From Defluviitaleaceae bacterium (lineage in GTDB: Bacteria > Bacillota > Clostridia > Lachnospirales > UBA5962): a DNA stretch of 13,514 nt. The notes beneath the pieces were generated by a model. The model was not told where the DNA came from and did not search any database. It saw nothing but the letters and a program-made list of their open reading frames with translations. Location of the stretch: contig WQZK01000030.1 of assembly GCA_009780765.1 (NCBI GenBank), forward strand, positions 1 to 13,514. The letters are read 5' to 3'. Numbering within the stretch: the first letter of the stretch is position 1; each line of letters opens with the position of its first letter. Shown in pieces: positions 7,225 through 13,514 of the stretch. A program made the position numbers and the translations under genes.

Positions 7225-8448
7225 ATGCTAGATTTATTAATTAAAAATATTAAACATCTTGCAACGCCCGTTGGAAACTTTCCTAAAAGTGGTAAAGAGC
7301 ATGGTAAGATTTTAGAAATAGAAAACGCCGCTATTGCTATAGAAAACGGCATTATATCGTATGTAGGAAGTATGGAAAATGCTCCTGCTTGCAAAAACTT
7401 TATTGATGCGAGCGAAAACCTTGTAACACCTGGGCTTGTTGATTCGCACACTCACCTTGTGTTTGGTGGGTGGCGTCAACACGAGATGGAGCTTAAATTA
7501 AATAATGTGCCGTATCTTGATATACTTAAGGCAGGCGACGGTATTTTGTCAACTGTTTCTAAAACTCGTGAGGCAACCTTTATGGAGCTTTATATAAAAG
7601 CCTTAATTATTGCTAAAGACATGCTCTCTCACGGCACAACTTCATTCGAGATTAAAAGTGGTTACGGGCTTGATTTAGACACTGAAGTTAAGCAATTAAA
7701 TGTTATCAAGAGGCTTCAAAAAAGCTTTAATGAGGATATTGTTGCAACATTTATGGGAGCTCATGCTGTGCCTAATGAGTATAAAGGTAAAAATGAAGAA
7801 TATATTGACTTTGTTATAGAAAAAGTTCTTCCGCACGTTAAAGAAAATAATCTGGCAGAGTTTTGTGATATTTTCTGCGAAACAGGTGTTTTTGATGTAG
7901 ACTTATCTGAAAAACTACTAAAAGCCGCTAGAAAACTTGGCTTTAAGCTTAAAATTCATGCTGATGAAATAAACCCGATAGGCGGTGGCGAATTAGCTGG
8001 GAAATTAGGCACGCATTCAGCTGAGCATTTAATAGCTGCAACCGATGAAGGTATTAAACTGATGGCTGATTCAGGAACCGTTGCAATACTTCTGCCTGCA
8101 ACCAGCTTTTACTTAGACAAGCCTTATGCAAGAGCCAGAAAAATGCTTGATGAAAATATGTCAGTTGCTATTGCAAGCGATTTTAACCCTGGCTCTAGCC
8201 CAAGTTTTAATCTGCAATTTTGCATGAATTTAGCTTGTTTAAAATACAAATTAACACCACAAGAAGCCTTAACTGCTGTTACTTTAAATGCAGCGGCGGC
8301 AATCTTAAAAGAAAAAGAAATTGGCTCTTTAGAAGTTGGTAAAAAAGCTGATATTGTAATTTGGGATTGCCCTGATTTAAATTTCTTGTTTTACAGATAT
8401 GGAAATAATCAGGCAAAACATGTAATCAAAAAAGGAGTTCTGCAATAA
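7225..8448 (+). CDS. hutI: imidazolonepropionase
   Basis: A 407-residue amidohydrolase that hydrolyses 4-imidazolone-5-propionate to N-formimino-L-glutamate, the third step of histidine degradation, making the substrate of FtcD. Family features in order: metal-binding HTH (histidines 75 and 77) in DSHTHLVFGGWRQ, HGTTSFEIKSGYGLD (136-150), GAHAVPNEYK (178-187), KIHADE (243-248, metal ligand H245), histidines 264 and 268 in THSAEH, and ASDFNPGSSPS (317-327, catalytic or metal D319). Length and motifs are complete. I start at ATG 7225 with TGGAGG just before it; the open frame extends 14 codons further upstream into the end of the methyltransferase gene but has no ribosome binding site there. 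Its TAATG overlap with fhs points to translational coupling. Confidence 0.96.
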   Translation: MLDLLIKNIKHLATPVGNFPKSGKEHGKILEIENAAIAIENGIISYVGSMENAPACKNFIDASENLVTPGLVDSHTHLVFGGWRQHEMELKLNNVPYLDILKAGDGILSTVSKTREATFMELYIKALIIAKDMLSHGTTSFEIKSGYGLDLDTEVKQLNVIKRLQKSFNEDIVATFMGAHAVPNEYKGKNEEYIDFVIEKVLPHVKENNLAEFCDIFCETGVFDVDLSEKLLKAARKLGFKLKIHADEINPIGGGELAGKLGTHSAEHLIAATDEGIKLMADSGTVAILLPATSFYLDKPYARARKMLDENMSVAIASDFNPGSSPSFNLQFCMNLACLKYKLTPQEALTAVTLNAAAAILKEKEIGSLEVGKKADIVIWDCPDLNFLFYRYGNNQAKHVIKKGVLQ

Positions 8449-10118
8449 TGAAAAGTGATATTCAAATAGCTCAAGAGGCTAAAGTATTAAAAATTAATGA
8501 AATTGCTGAAAAATTAGGCATTTCTGACGAGTATTTATCGAATTATGGTAAATACAAAGCCAAAATTGACCACAGAATTATGAAAAACTATGAAAACAAG
8601 CCTGATGCTAAAGTTATTTTAGTTACAGCAATTTCTCCAACTCCTGCGGGTGAAGGAAAAACAACTACAACAGTTGGCCTTGGTGATGCTTTAAATAAAC
8701 TCGGCAAAAAGGTTGTTATTGCTCTTCGTGAGCCATCTTTAGGTCCTGTTTTTGGCGTTAAAGGCGGAGCAGCAGGTGGTGGTTACGCTCAGGTTGTGCC
8801 TATGGAAGACATCAATCTTCACTTTACAGGCGACTTACATGCTATTTCTGCTGCAAATAATCTCTTAGCAGCAATGATTGATAACCACATTTATCAAGGA
8901 AATGCTTTAAATATCGACACTAGAAGAGTTACATGGAGAAGAGCGGTTGATATGAACGACCGCCAACTTAGAAACATGATAAACGGCCTTGGAGGAAAAG
9001 CAAACGGTATGCCTCGTGAAGATGGTTTCGATATAACAGTTGCTTCTGAAATTATGGCAGTTTTCTGCCTTGCAACAGACTTAGTTGATTTAAAAGAAAA
9101 GCTTGCAAAAATGGTTATCGGTTATACTCATGACAATAAACCTGTTACAGCGGGCGAACTAAATGCACAAGGTGCCCTTACTGCACTTTTAAAAGATGCG
9201 TTTGACCCTAACTTAGTTCAAACTTTAGAGCACACACCTGCAATTATCCATGGTGGCCCATTTGCTAATATTGCTCATGGTTGCAACTCTGTAATTGCTA
9301 CAAAGCTTGGTATGAAGCTTGCTGATATTGTTGTTACTGAGGCTGGCTTTGGGGCAGATTTAGGAGCAGAAAAATTTATTGATATTAAATGCCGTAAATC
9401 AGGAATTAAGCCATCGGCGGTTGTTATCGTTGCAACTATTAGGGCACTTAAGCATCATGGTGGCTCTAGTAAAGACGATTTAGGCAAAGAAAATGTTGAT
9501 ATATTAGCAAAAGGCTTTATAAACCTTGAAAAACATATTAAAAATGTTACTGAAGTTTATGGCTTACCAGCAGTTGTTGCAATAAACAGATTTCCAACAG
9601 ATACAGAAAAAGAAATTGATTTTGTTTTAGAAAGATGTAAATCGCTTGGTGCAAAAGTTGCCCTTTCAGAAGTATTTGCAAAAGGCGGTACTGGTGGTGA
9701 GGCATTAGCAAACGAAGTTTTATCAATTATTGATACACCTAATAACTTCTCTTTTGTTTATGAAGATGATTTAGGAATTGCTGATAAAATTACAGCTATT
9801 GCTACAAAAGTGTATGGTGCAAGTTCTGTTTCAATAAGTCCTGCTGCTAAAAAAACTATAAAAGATATTGAAGCAATGGGCTATAAAAATTTGCCTGTTT
9901 GTATTGCAAAAACTCAATATTCTTTTTCTGACAATGCTAAATTATTAGGTGCTCCAGAAGGATTTGAGTTTAGCATTAGGCAAGTAAGGTTATCGGCAGG
10001 TGCTGGCTTTGTTGTTGCAATTTCTGGTGATATTATGACGATGCCTGGCTTGCCAAAAGTGCCTTCTGCTGAAAGTATAGATGTAGATCAAAATGGCATG
10101 ATAACAGGCTTATTCTAG
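8448..10118 (+). CDS. fhs: formate-tetrahydrofolate ligase (10-formyl-THF synthetase)
   Basis: A full-length 556-residue enzyme catalysing formate + ATP + THF to and from 10-formyl-THF + ADP + phosphate. Seen directly: the family N-terminus with DIQIAQEAK and the KIDHRIM region, the P-loop TPAGEGKTTTT (65-75), EPSLGPVFGVKGGAAGGGYAQV after it, and the characteristic C-terminal segment MPGLPKVPSAE ending in GLF. ATG 8448 overlaps the hutI stop by one base and has AAAGGAG (8431-8437) upstream. In acetogens it works in the formate-fixing direction. Here, beside ftcD, hutI and fchA, the reverse reaction giving formate and ATP from histidine-derived formyl-THF is the more natural reading; this is an inference from the neighbours. 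No terminator is seen after it, so transcription may continue into fchA. Confidence 0.97.
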   Translation: MKSDIQIAQEAKVLKINEIAEKLGISDEYLSNYGKYKAKIDHRIMKNYENKPDAKVILVTAISPTPAGEGKTTTTVGLGDALNKLGKKVVIALREPSLGPVFGVKGGAAGGGYAQVVPMEDINLHFTGDLHAISAANNLLAAMIDNHIYQGNALNIDTRRVTWRRAVDMNDRQLRNMINGLGGKANGMPREDGFDITVASEIMAVFCLATDLVDLKEKLAKMVIGYTHDNKPVTAGELNAQGALTALLKDAFDPNLVQTLEHTPAIIHGGPFANIAHGCNSVIATKLGMKLADIVVTEAGFGADLGAEKFIDIKCRKSGIKPSAVVIVATIRALKHHGGSSKDDLGKENVDILAKGFINLEKHIKNVTEVYGLPAVVAINRFPTDTEKEIDFVLERCKSLGAKVALSEVFAKGGTGGEALANEVLSIIDTPNNFSFVYEDDLGIADKITAIATKVYGASSVSISPAAKKTIKDIEAMGYKNLPVCIAKTQYSFSDNAKLLGAPEGFEFSIRQVRLSAGAGFVVAISGDIMTMPGLPKVPSAESIDVDQNGMITGLF

Positions 10119-10203
10119 GAGATGCAATACGTTCAATTAACTAGATGACGGTAAAGAAACGATCTATGAAAAGATAAAATTTTAAGCTTTTGAAAATAAT
10201 ATT

Positions 10204-10230
10204 TCAATATCTGATTATACTTGATATTGA
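10204..10230. promoter_or_regulatory. inverted repeat in the fhs-fchA gap, possible operator
   Basis: TCAATATC (10204-10211) and GATATTGA (10223-10230) form a perfect eight-base inverted repeat around 11 bases, ending three bases before the AGGAGG of fchA. The spacing fits a dimer-binding site or a weak AU-rich hairpin. The wider gap (10119-10243) has no terminator and no full gene. A TTGAAA at 10190-10195 lies 20 bases before TATACT, too far for a confident promoter. Confidence 0.35.
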
Positions 10231-10243
10231 CTAGGAGGACAAC

Positions 10244-10870
10244 ATGAAACTAACAAATATGACGGTTTGCGAATTTAATGAAGTTCTAGCATCAAACTCC
10301 CCTGCACCTGGCGGTGGTTCGGTTGCGGCTTTAGCGGGCTCTTTAGGTGCAGCACTTACTTCTATGGTTGCAAATTTAACGGTTGGCCGTGAAAAATATA
10401 AAGAGCATGAAGCTACTATGCAAGAAGTTTTAAAAGATGCTTGCGATCTTAAAAACAAGCTAGAAGAAGCGATTGATAGAGATACAGAAACTTACAATAA
10501 AGTTATGGAAATATTTAAAATGCCAAAATCAACAGATGAAGAAAAGGCAGAAAGAAGCAAAGCCATACAAGAAGGTTATAAGGCCTCTACACTTGTTCCA
10601 TTTGAAGTTATGGAACTTAGCTTAAAAGCACTCGAAACTACTAAAAAAGCAGTAGGTTCTTCAAACCCTAATGCTGCTAGTGATTTAGGTGTTGCAGCTC
10701 TTAGCCTTAAGGCAGGGATTCAATCAGCTTGGCTTAATGTACTTATAAATATCGGAAGTATTAAAGATGAAGCATTTGTGAATGACTACCGCAAAAAAGG
10801 CGAAGAAGTTTTAGCTAAAGCTCTTCCTTTGGCAGATGAAATTTACAAAACCATAGTAAGCAGCCTATAA
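10244..10870 (+). CDS. fchA: formimidoyltetrahydrofolate cyclodeaminase
   Basis: A 208-residue helical enzyme that converts 5-formimino-THF to 5,10-methenyl-THF and ammonia, the step following FtcD. It corresponds to the C-terminal half of animal FTCD and to stand-alone FchA of clostridia. The glycine-rich family signature SPAPGGGSVAALAGSLGAAL (19-38) is present, followed by REKYKEHE and a helical body with AVGSSNPNAASDLGVA near residue 140, all typical. AGGAGG (10233-10238) gives a clear start. It lies 125 bases after fhs on the same strand, a larger gap than elsewhere in the cluster, and is followed by a terminator shared with convergent purE. Whether it also has its own promoter is unclear. 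Confidence 0.95.
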   Translation: MKLTNMTVCEFNEVLASNSPAPGGGSVAALAGSLGAALTSMVANLTVGREKYKEHEATMQEVLKDACDLKNKLEEAIDRDTETYNKVMEIFKMPKSTDEEKAERSKAIQEGYKASTLVPFEVMELSLKALETTKKAVGSSNPNAASDLGVAALSLKAGIQSAWLNVLINIGSIKDEAFVNDYRKKGEEVLAKALPLADEIYKTIVSSL

Positions 10871-10875
10871 TTAAG

Positions 10876-10901
10876 AAAAGCCTCCAATTGGGGGCTTTTT
10901 T
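10876..10901. terminator. bidirectional terminator between fchA and purE
   Basis: AAAAGCCTCC pairs with GGGGGCTTTT around an AATT loop (one T-G wobble), followed by T's on the plus strand, and the A run gives T's on the minus strand. It closes both the histidine/one-carbon cluster and the convergent purE gene. Confidence 0.88.
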
Positions 10902-10906
10902 AATGT

Positions 10907-11419
10907 TTACATACTTTCTAAATACTTTTCATAACCTATCAATTCTAATGTTTCAGATTTCTCTAAAACCATGTTTTTCAAAGATTCTTTATAAGCTTTA
11001 ACTTTTTCATAAATTTCTGAATTGCTAGTTCCAAGTATTGATGCTGTTAATATCCCTGCATTTAACGCCCCATTAATTGCAACCGTTGCAACAGGTATGC
11101 CCCCAGGCATTTGCACTATCGAATAAAGCGAATCAATACCAGACATGGCATTTGATTTTACAGGCACCCCAATTACCGGAAGAGCCGTGAGCGATGCAAC
11201 CATTCCTGGCAAATGTGCCGCCCCGCCAGCACCAGCAATTATAACCCTAACACCTCGGTCATATGCTGTTTTTGCATATTCGAACATCTTCTCAGGCGTT
11301 CTATGTGCTGAAACAATGTCGATTTCATATTCTATGTTCATACTTTCTAAAAAATCAGCAGCCGCCTTCATAACAGGAAGGTCCGAATCGCTCCCCATGA
11401 TTATTCCTATTTTAGCCAT
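10907..11419 (-). CDS. purE: 5-(carboxyamino)imidazole ribonucleotide mutase
   Basis: A 170-residue PurE of normal length, acting in de novo purine synthesis to form 4-carboxy-5-aminoimidazole ribonucleotide. Motifs: GSDSDLP (9-15) at the phosphate/active site, SAHRTPE (37-43) with the catalytic-region histidine 39, GAGGAAHLPGM (63-73) and SIVQMPGGIPVATVAI. These fit class I (N5-CAIR mutase). The class I partner PurK is not adjacent and no other pur gene is in the window, so purE appears as a single gene here. An AGGAG site precedes the start. It diverges from nth and converges on fchA. Confidence 0.96.
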   Translation of the reverse strand: MAKIGIIMGSDSDLPVMKAAADFLESMNIEYEIDIVSAHRTPEKMFEYAKTAYDRGVRVIIAGAGGAAHLPGMVASLTALPVIGVPVKSNAMSGIDSLYSIVQMPGGIPVATVAINGALNAGILTASILGTSNSEIYEKVKAYKESLKNMVLEKSETLELIGYEKYLESM

Positions 11420-11463
11420 TATAATTCTCCTATCTCAATTTGTTTCCAAATCTTTGTTCAATA

Positions 11464-11492
11464 TTGAATTTCGCAAAAAATTATGTTATTAT
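11464..11492 (+). promoter_or_regulatory. promoter of nth, extended -10
   Basis: TTGAAT (11464-11469) and TATTAT (11487-11492) lie 17 bases apart, and TG at 11484-11485 makes an extended -10. The leader to the nth start is about 33 bases. Confidence 0.65.
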
Positions 11493-11493
11493 C

Positions 11494-11502
11494 ATTATAT
11501 CA
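11494..11502 (-). promoter_or_regulatory. candidate extended -10 promoter of purE
   Basis: On the minus strand TGATATAAT is a perfect -10 with the TGn extension. No good -35 is seen at 16-18 bases (TCGTAA at 17), which extended -10 promoters tolerate. It overlaps the nth promoter region, so the two polymerases could not bind at once. I see no purine riboswitch in the roughly 65-base leader. Confidence 0.45.
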
Positions 11503-11532
11503 CATAATTTGACGATTTACGAGGTGTTTTTC

Positions 11533-12162
11533 ATGAAAATAAAAGAAAAAATTAATAATATACTACTTCTTCTAGACGAGCATTATCCACAAGAAGATAA
11601 ATGTTACCTTAATTATACACATCCTTATGAGCTTATGATTTCTACTATACTAAGTGCACAATGCACTGATGATAGAGTTAATATTGTAACAAAAGACTTA
11701 TATCGGAAATACCCAACACTAGAAGCTTTCGCAAATGCTGATGTAAGCGAAATGGAGCAAGATGTTAAATCTACAGGATTTTATCGAAATAAGGCTAAAA
11801 ATATTATTTCATCATCAAGAAAACTGTTAAAAGAATATGGCAGTGAAATGCCTTCAGATATTAATGAGCTTATAAAATTTGCAGGCGTTGGCAGAAAAAC
11901 AGCAAATGTTATAAGATGCCATATTTTCTCTATACCAAGCATAGTTGTTGATACCCATGTTATGAGAATTAGCTATAAATTAGGCCTAACAAAACTTAAA
12001 GACCCTGTTAAAATAGAATTTGACCTAATGAAAAAACTACCAAAAGAACACTGGATACGCTATAACCAACAAATTATCGCCCACGGCAGAGCTATTTGTA
12101 AAGCTCCAACCCCTAAGTGTGAAATTTGCTTTATGACTGAATATTGTACACACTTTGCATAA
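11533..12162 (+). CDS. nth: endonuclease III, DNA glycosylase/AP lyase
   Basis: A 209-residue base-excision repair enzyme that removes oxidised pyrimidines and cuts at abasic sites. Helix-hairpin-helix FAGVGRKTANVI (116-127) holds catalytic lysine 122, VDTHV (139-143) holds aspartate 140, and the C-terminus has four cysteines (189, 196, 199, 205) in the C-x6-C-x2-C-x5-C spacing of the [4Fe-4S] cluster. The order and numbering match E. coli Nth (K120, D138). I start at ATG 11533, behind GAGGTG (11521-11526) and downstream of the promoter. The open frame runs 31 codons further upstream, but that part covers the promoter and has no ribosome binding site. Confidence 0.96.
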   Translation: MKIKEKINNILLLLDEHYPQEDKCYLNYTHPYELMISTILSAQCTDDRVNIVTKDLYRKYPTLEAFANADVSEMEQDVKSTGFYRNKAKNIISSSRKLLKEYGSEMPSDINELIKFAGVGRKTANVIRCHIFSIPSIVVDTHVMRISYKLGLTKLKDPVKIEFDLMKKLPKEHWIRYNQQIIAHGRAICKAPTPKCEICFMTEYCTHFA

Positions 12163-12177
12163 CAATAAAAAACACAG

Positions 12178-13227
12178 TTATTTTTTGATAGCAAATAGCC
12201 ATCTTGTTACTTTAAGCCTTTTGCAAACTTCATAAGAAATAAAAGTTAATATAACGCTAAATACTAATATAAGTGGCATTTGAATGAATGGTATAGCTAC
12301 TGCTTGCAGAACATAGTAGCCAACAACAATAATCCATGTTTGATGAAATATATAAACCGCAAAAGATGAATTTACCATATACTTGGTAAATTTATTTTTT
12401 ATATCGAGATATTTTCTGCCAAACCCAATAAGTACTAAAATCGTAGTCCATGCATAAAATTGTGTGAATATAAGAGGATGTACATTTAATATGCCATACC
12501 AAAACAAACCTCTTAAAGTCATGAAAATCAAGCTTATACTAAGCAATATAATTCTATACTTTTCTAACCTTTGTTGAATATTTTCGTTTGACAAAACAAA
12601 ATATCCTAGCATGAAATAGGCAAAATACTCTCCAAAGCTATGCCCTCCTATGTCAAGAACAAAGTTTCCTAAAAACGGCAAAATAAAAAAGCTAACTACA
12701 AAAGGGGTAGCTAAATTTTTTATATCAAATTTTATTTTACGACTTAAAGCAATTAGCGGAATAGCCAAAAGTGAAATTATAAACAAATAAAAAACAAACC
12801 ATAAATGAGCGGGTGTGAAGCCACCAGTATATCCTGTTAAATCGGTTTCTTTTGTAAAAAACAAAATATATTGTGCAAAGTAGCCACCTGTATATCCATT
12901 ATGAAACCGCTCTGCAAAATAAGTTTGAGCGGGAATTACTAAAAGAATTCCAGCTATCAAAGGTGTTATAAGTTTGGTAGTTCTTTCTTTTGCAAATTCG
13001 CCAAAATTTCTCTTTTGCAAAGCAAACGTTGTGCTAATACCTGCAATAACAAATAACAACGGCATAAACCAAGCTCCTGTTAAAACTATAAATGTGGTTA
13101 CAGAATCTATATTATCTCCTTTAATATAAAAATTTTCTCCAAAAGAATTATAAATCATAAAAATATGATATGGAAACAGCATCAAAACAAATATAAAACG
13201 TAAATTATCAATATAATTTTTCCTCAT
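12178..13227 (-). CDS. acyltransferase family 3 membrane protein (MdoC/OpgC-like)
   Basis: A 349-residue polytopic protein with about ten hydrophobic segments. It opens with YIDNLRFIFVLMLFPYHIF, the usual first-helix motif of acyltransferase-3 proteins with its conserved arginine (10) and histidine (21), and has AHLWFVFYLF (near residue 140) typical of the MdoC/OpgC-like branch. Such proteins O-acylate extracellular glycans, peptidoglycan or other surface molecules; the substrate here is unknown. I start at ATG 13227 with GGAG at good spacing. The frame is open 33 codons further up to 13326, but that extension runs across a good promoter (13263-13291) and has no convincing site. It is convergent with nth, 15 bases apart, with no clear terminator between, and divergent from the next gene. 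Confidence 0.88.
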   Translation of the reverse strand: MRKNYIDNLRFIFVLMLFPYHIFMIYNSFGENFYIKGDNIDSVTTFIVLTGAWFMPLLFVIAGISTTFALQKRNFGEFAKERTTKLITPLIAGILLVIPAQTYFAERFHNGYTGGYFAQYILFFTKETDLTGYTGGFTPAHLWFVFYLFIISLLAIPLIALSRKIKFDIKNLATPFVVSFFILPFLGNFVLDIGGHSFGEYFAYFMLGYFVLSNENIQQRLEKYRIILLSISLIFMTLRGLFWYGILNVHPLIFTQFYAWTTILVLIGFGRKYLDIKNKFTKYMVNSSFAVYIFHQTWIIVVGYYVLQAVAIPFIQMPLILVFSVILTFISYEVCKRLKVTRWLFAIKK

Positions 13228-13262
13228 AAAACGCTCCAAAACACAAGACTTATGTACGGTAT

Positions 13263-13291
13263 ATATTAACATATCTTTGTTTCTCTGTAAA
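13263..13291 (-). promoter_or_regulatory. promoter of the acyltransferase gene
   Basis: On the minus strand TTTACA (13286-13291) and TAATAT (13263-13268) are separated by 17 bases, with TGT just before the -10 as an extended element. Transcription would start near 13256, upstream of ATG 13227 but downstream of the longer frame's first ATG, which supports the shorter start. Confidence 0.6.
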
Positions 13292-13347
13292 GTATTTTTT
13301 GGATATTTTTCATATTGAATGAACATAATAAATCAGGAGGAGTTTTT

Positions 13348-13514
13348 ATGAGTAAAATAAAAATTGTAATAATCGGGCTTATAACAGGTTTTTTTAACGG
13401 GCTTTTTGGAGCCGGCGGAGGAAGTGTTTTAGTACCATGTATGCGTAGGTTTCTTAATATAGAGGTGCATAAATCCCACGCAACTAGTATTGCTATAATC
13501 TTGCCACTAACATT
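13348..13514 (+). CDS. TSUP (TauE/SafE) family permease, N-terminal fragment
   Basis: The first 55 codons of a membrane protein cut by the window edge. The first hydrophobic segment carries GFFNGLFGAGGGSVLVP (14-30), the signature of TSUP/DUF81 permeases, followed by SHATSIAIILPLT, again as in the family. These export or import sulfite, sulfoacetate or other small organic anions; the substrate cannot be told from this fragment. ATG 13348 has a strong AGGAGG (13335-13340). No clear plus-strand promoter is seen in the gap to the divergent acyltransferase gene. Confidence 0.88.
   Translation, partial: MSKIKIVIIGLITGFFNGLFGAGGGSVLVPCMRRFLNIEVHKSHATSIAIILPLT

Noticed and set aside
10190..10221. 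TTGAAA and TATACT upstream of fchA as a promoter.
   Set aside because: The spacer is 20 bases, outside the usual 16-18; alternative -10 boxes at correct spacing are poor.
11145..11507. Plus-strand open frame of 120 codons opposite purE.
   Set aside because: It lies antisense over the conserved purE frame, has no ribosome binding site, and its translation has no recognisable features.
12163..12200. A-run and T-run around the nth/acyltransferase junction as a terminator.
   Set aside because: Only an AAAAAA/TTTTTT pairing without a GC stem is possible.
13228..13326. N-terminal extension of the acyltransferase.
   Set aside because: It would span the promoter at 13263-13291, has no good ribosome binding site, and puts an unusual soluble tail before the family's normal first motif.

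Overview
The window looks like chromosomal DNA of an AT-rich, low-GC anaerobic Firmicute, most likely of the class Clostridia. Support comes from strong AGGAGG-type ribosome binding sites in front of almost every gene, good sigma-A-like promoters, A/T-ending codon use, stand-alone (unfused) ftcD and fchA genes, and an fhs gene tied to histidine breakdown, as in amino-acid-fermenting clostridia. Species or family cannot be fixed from the sequence. I see no insertion sequence, tRNA, rRNA or CRISPR array.

Layout. (1) Bases 1-1550, plus strand: a 104-residue small protein of unknown function, a perfect 16-base palindrome and a strong hairpin terminator, then a 32-codon proline-rich peptide gene lying 38 bases ahead of a 318-residue regulator. 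That regulator has an alpha-helical N-terminal body and an XRE-type helix-turn-helix at its C terminus. The last two may form a peptide/receptor or leader-peptide/regulator pair, and this is the least explained part of the window. (2) Bases 1513-5602: a bidirectional terminator and a REP-like palindrome separate the regulator from a minus-strand ABC transporter operon, a 1106-residue tandem MacB/FtsX-type permease followed by its LolD/MacB-type ATPase. (3) Bases 5641-10901: back-to-back promoters drive the ABC operon leftward and a histidine-degradation/one-carbon cluster rightward, in the order ftcD, a class I methyltransferase, hutI, fhs, fchA, ending in a terminator shared with purE. (4) Bases 10907-12162: purE (minus) and nth (plus), divergent from overlapping promoters. 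(5) Bases 12178-13514: an acyltransferase-3 membrane protein (minus) and the start of a TSUP (TauE/SafE) permease that runs off the window.

How the genes work together. HutI opens imidazolonepropionate to formiminoglutamate. FtcD moves the formimino group to tetrahydrofolate, giving glutamate. FchA releases ammonia to give methenyl-THF. After hydrolysis to 10-formyl-THF, Fhs can run in reverse to make formate and ATP. The first two steps (HutH, HutU) and a FolD-type cyclohydrolase are not in the window. The methyltransferase is tightly embedded in this operon but has no obvious role in the pathway. All functional assignments rest on motifs read by eye; no database search was possible.
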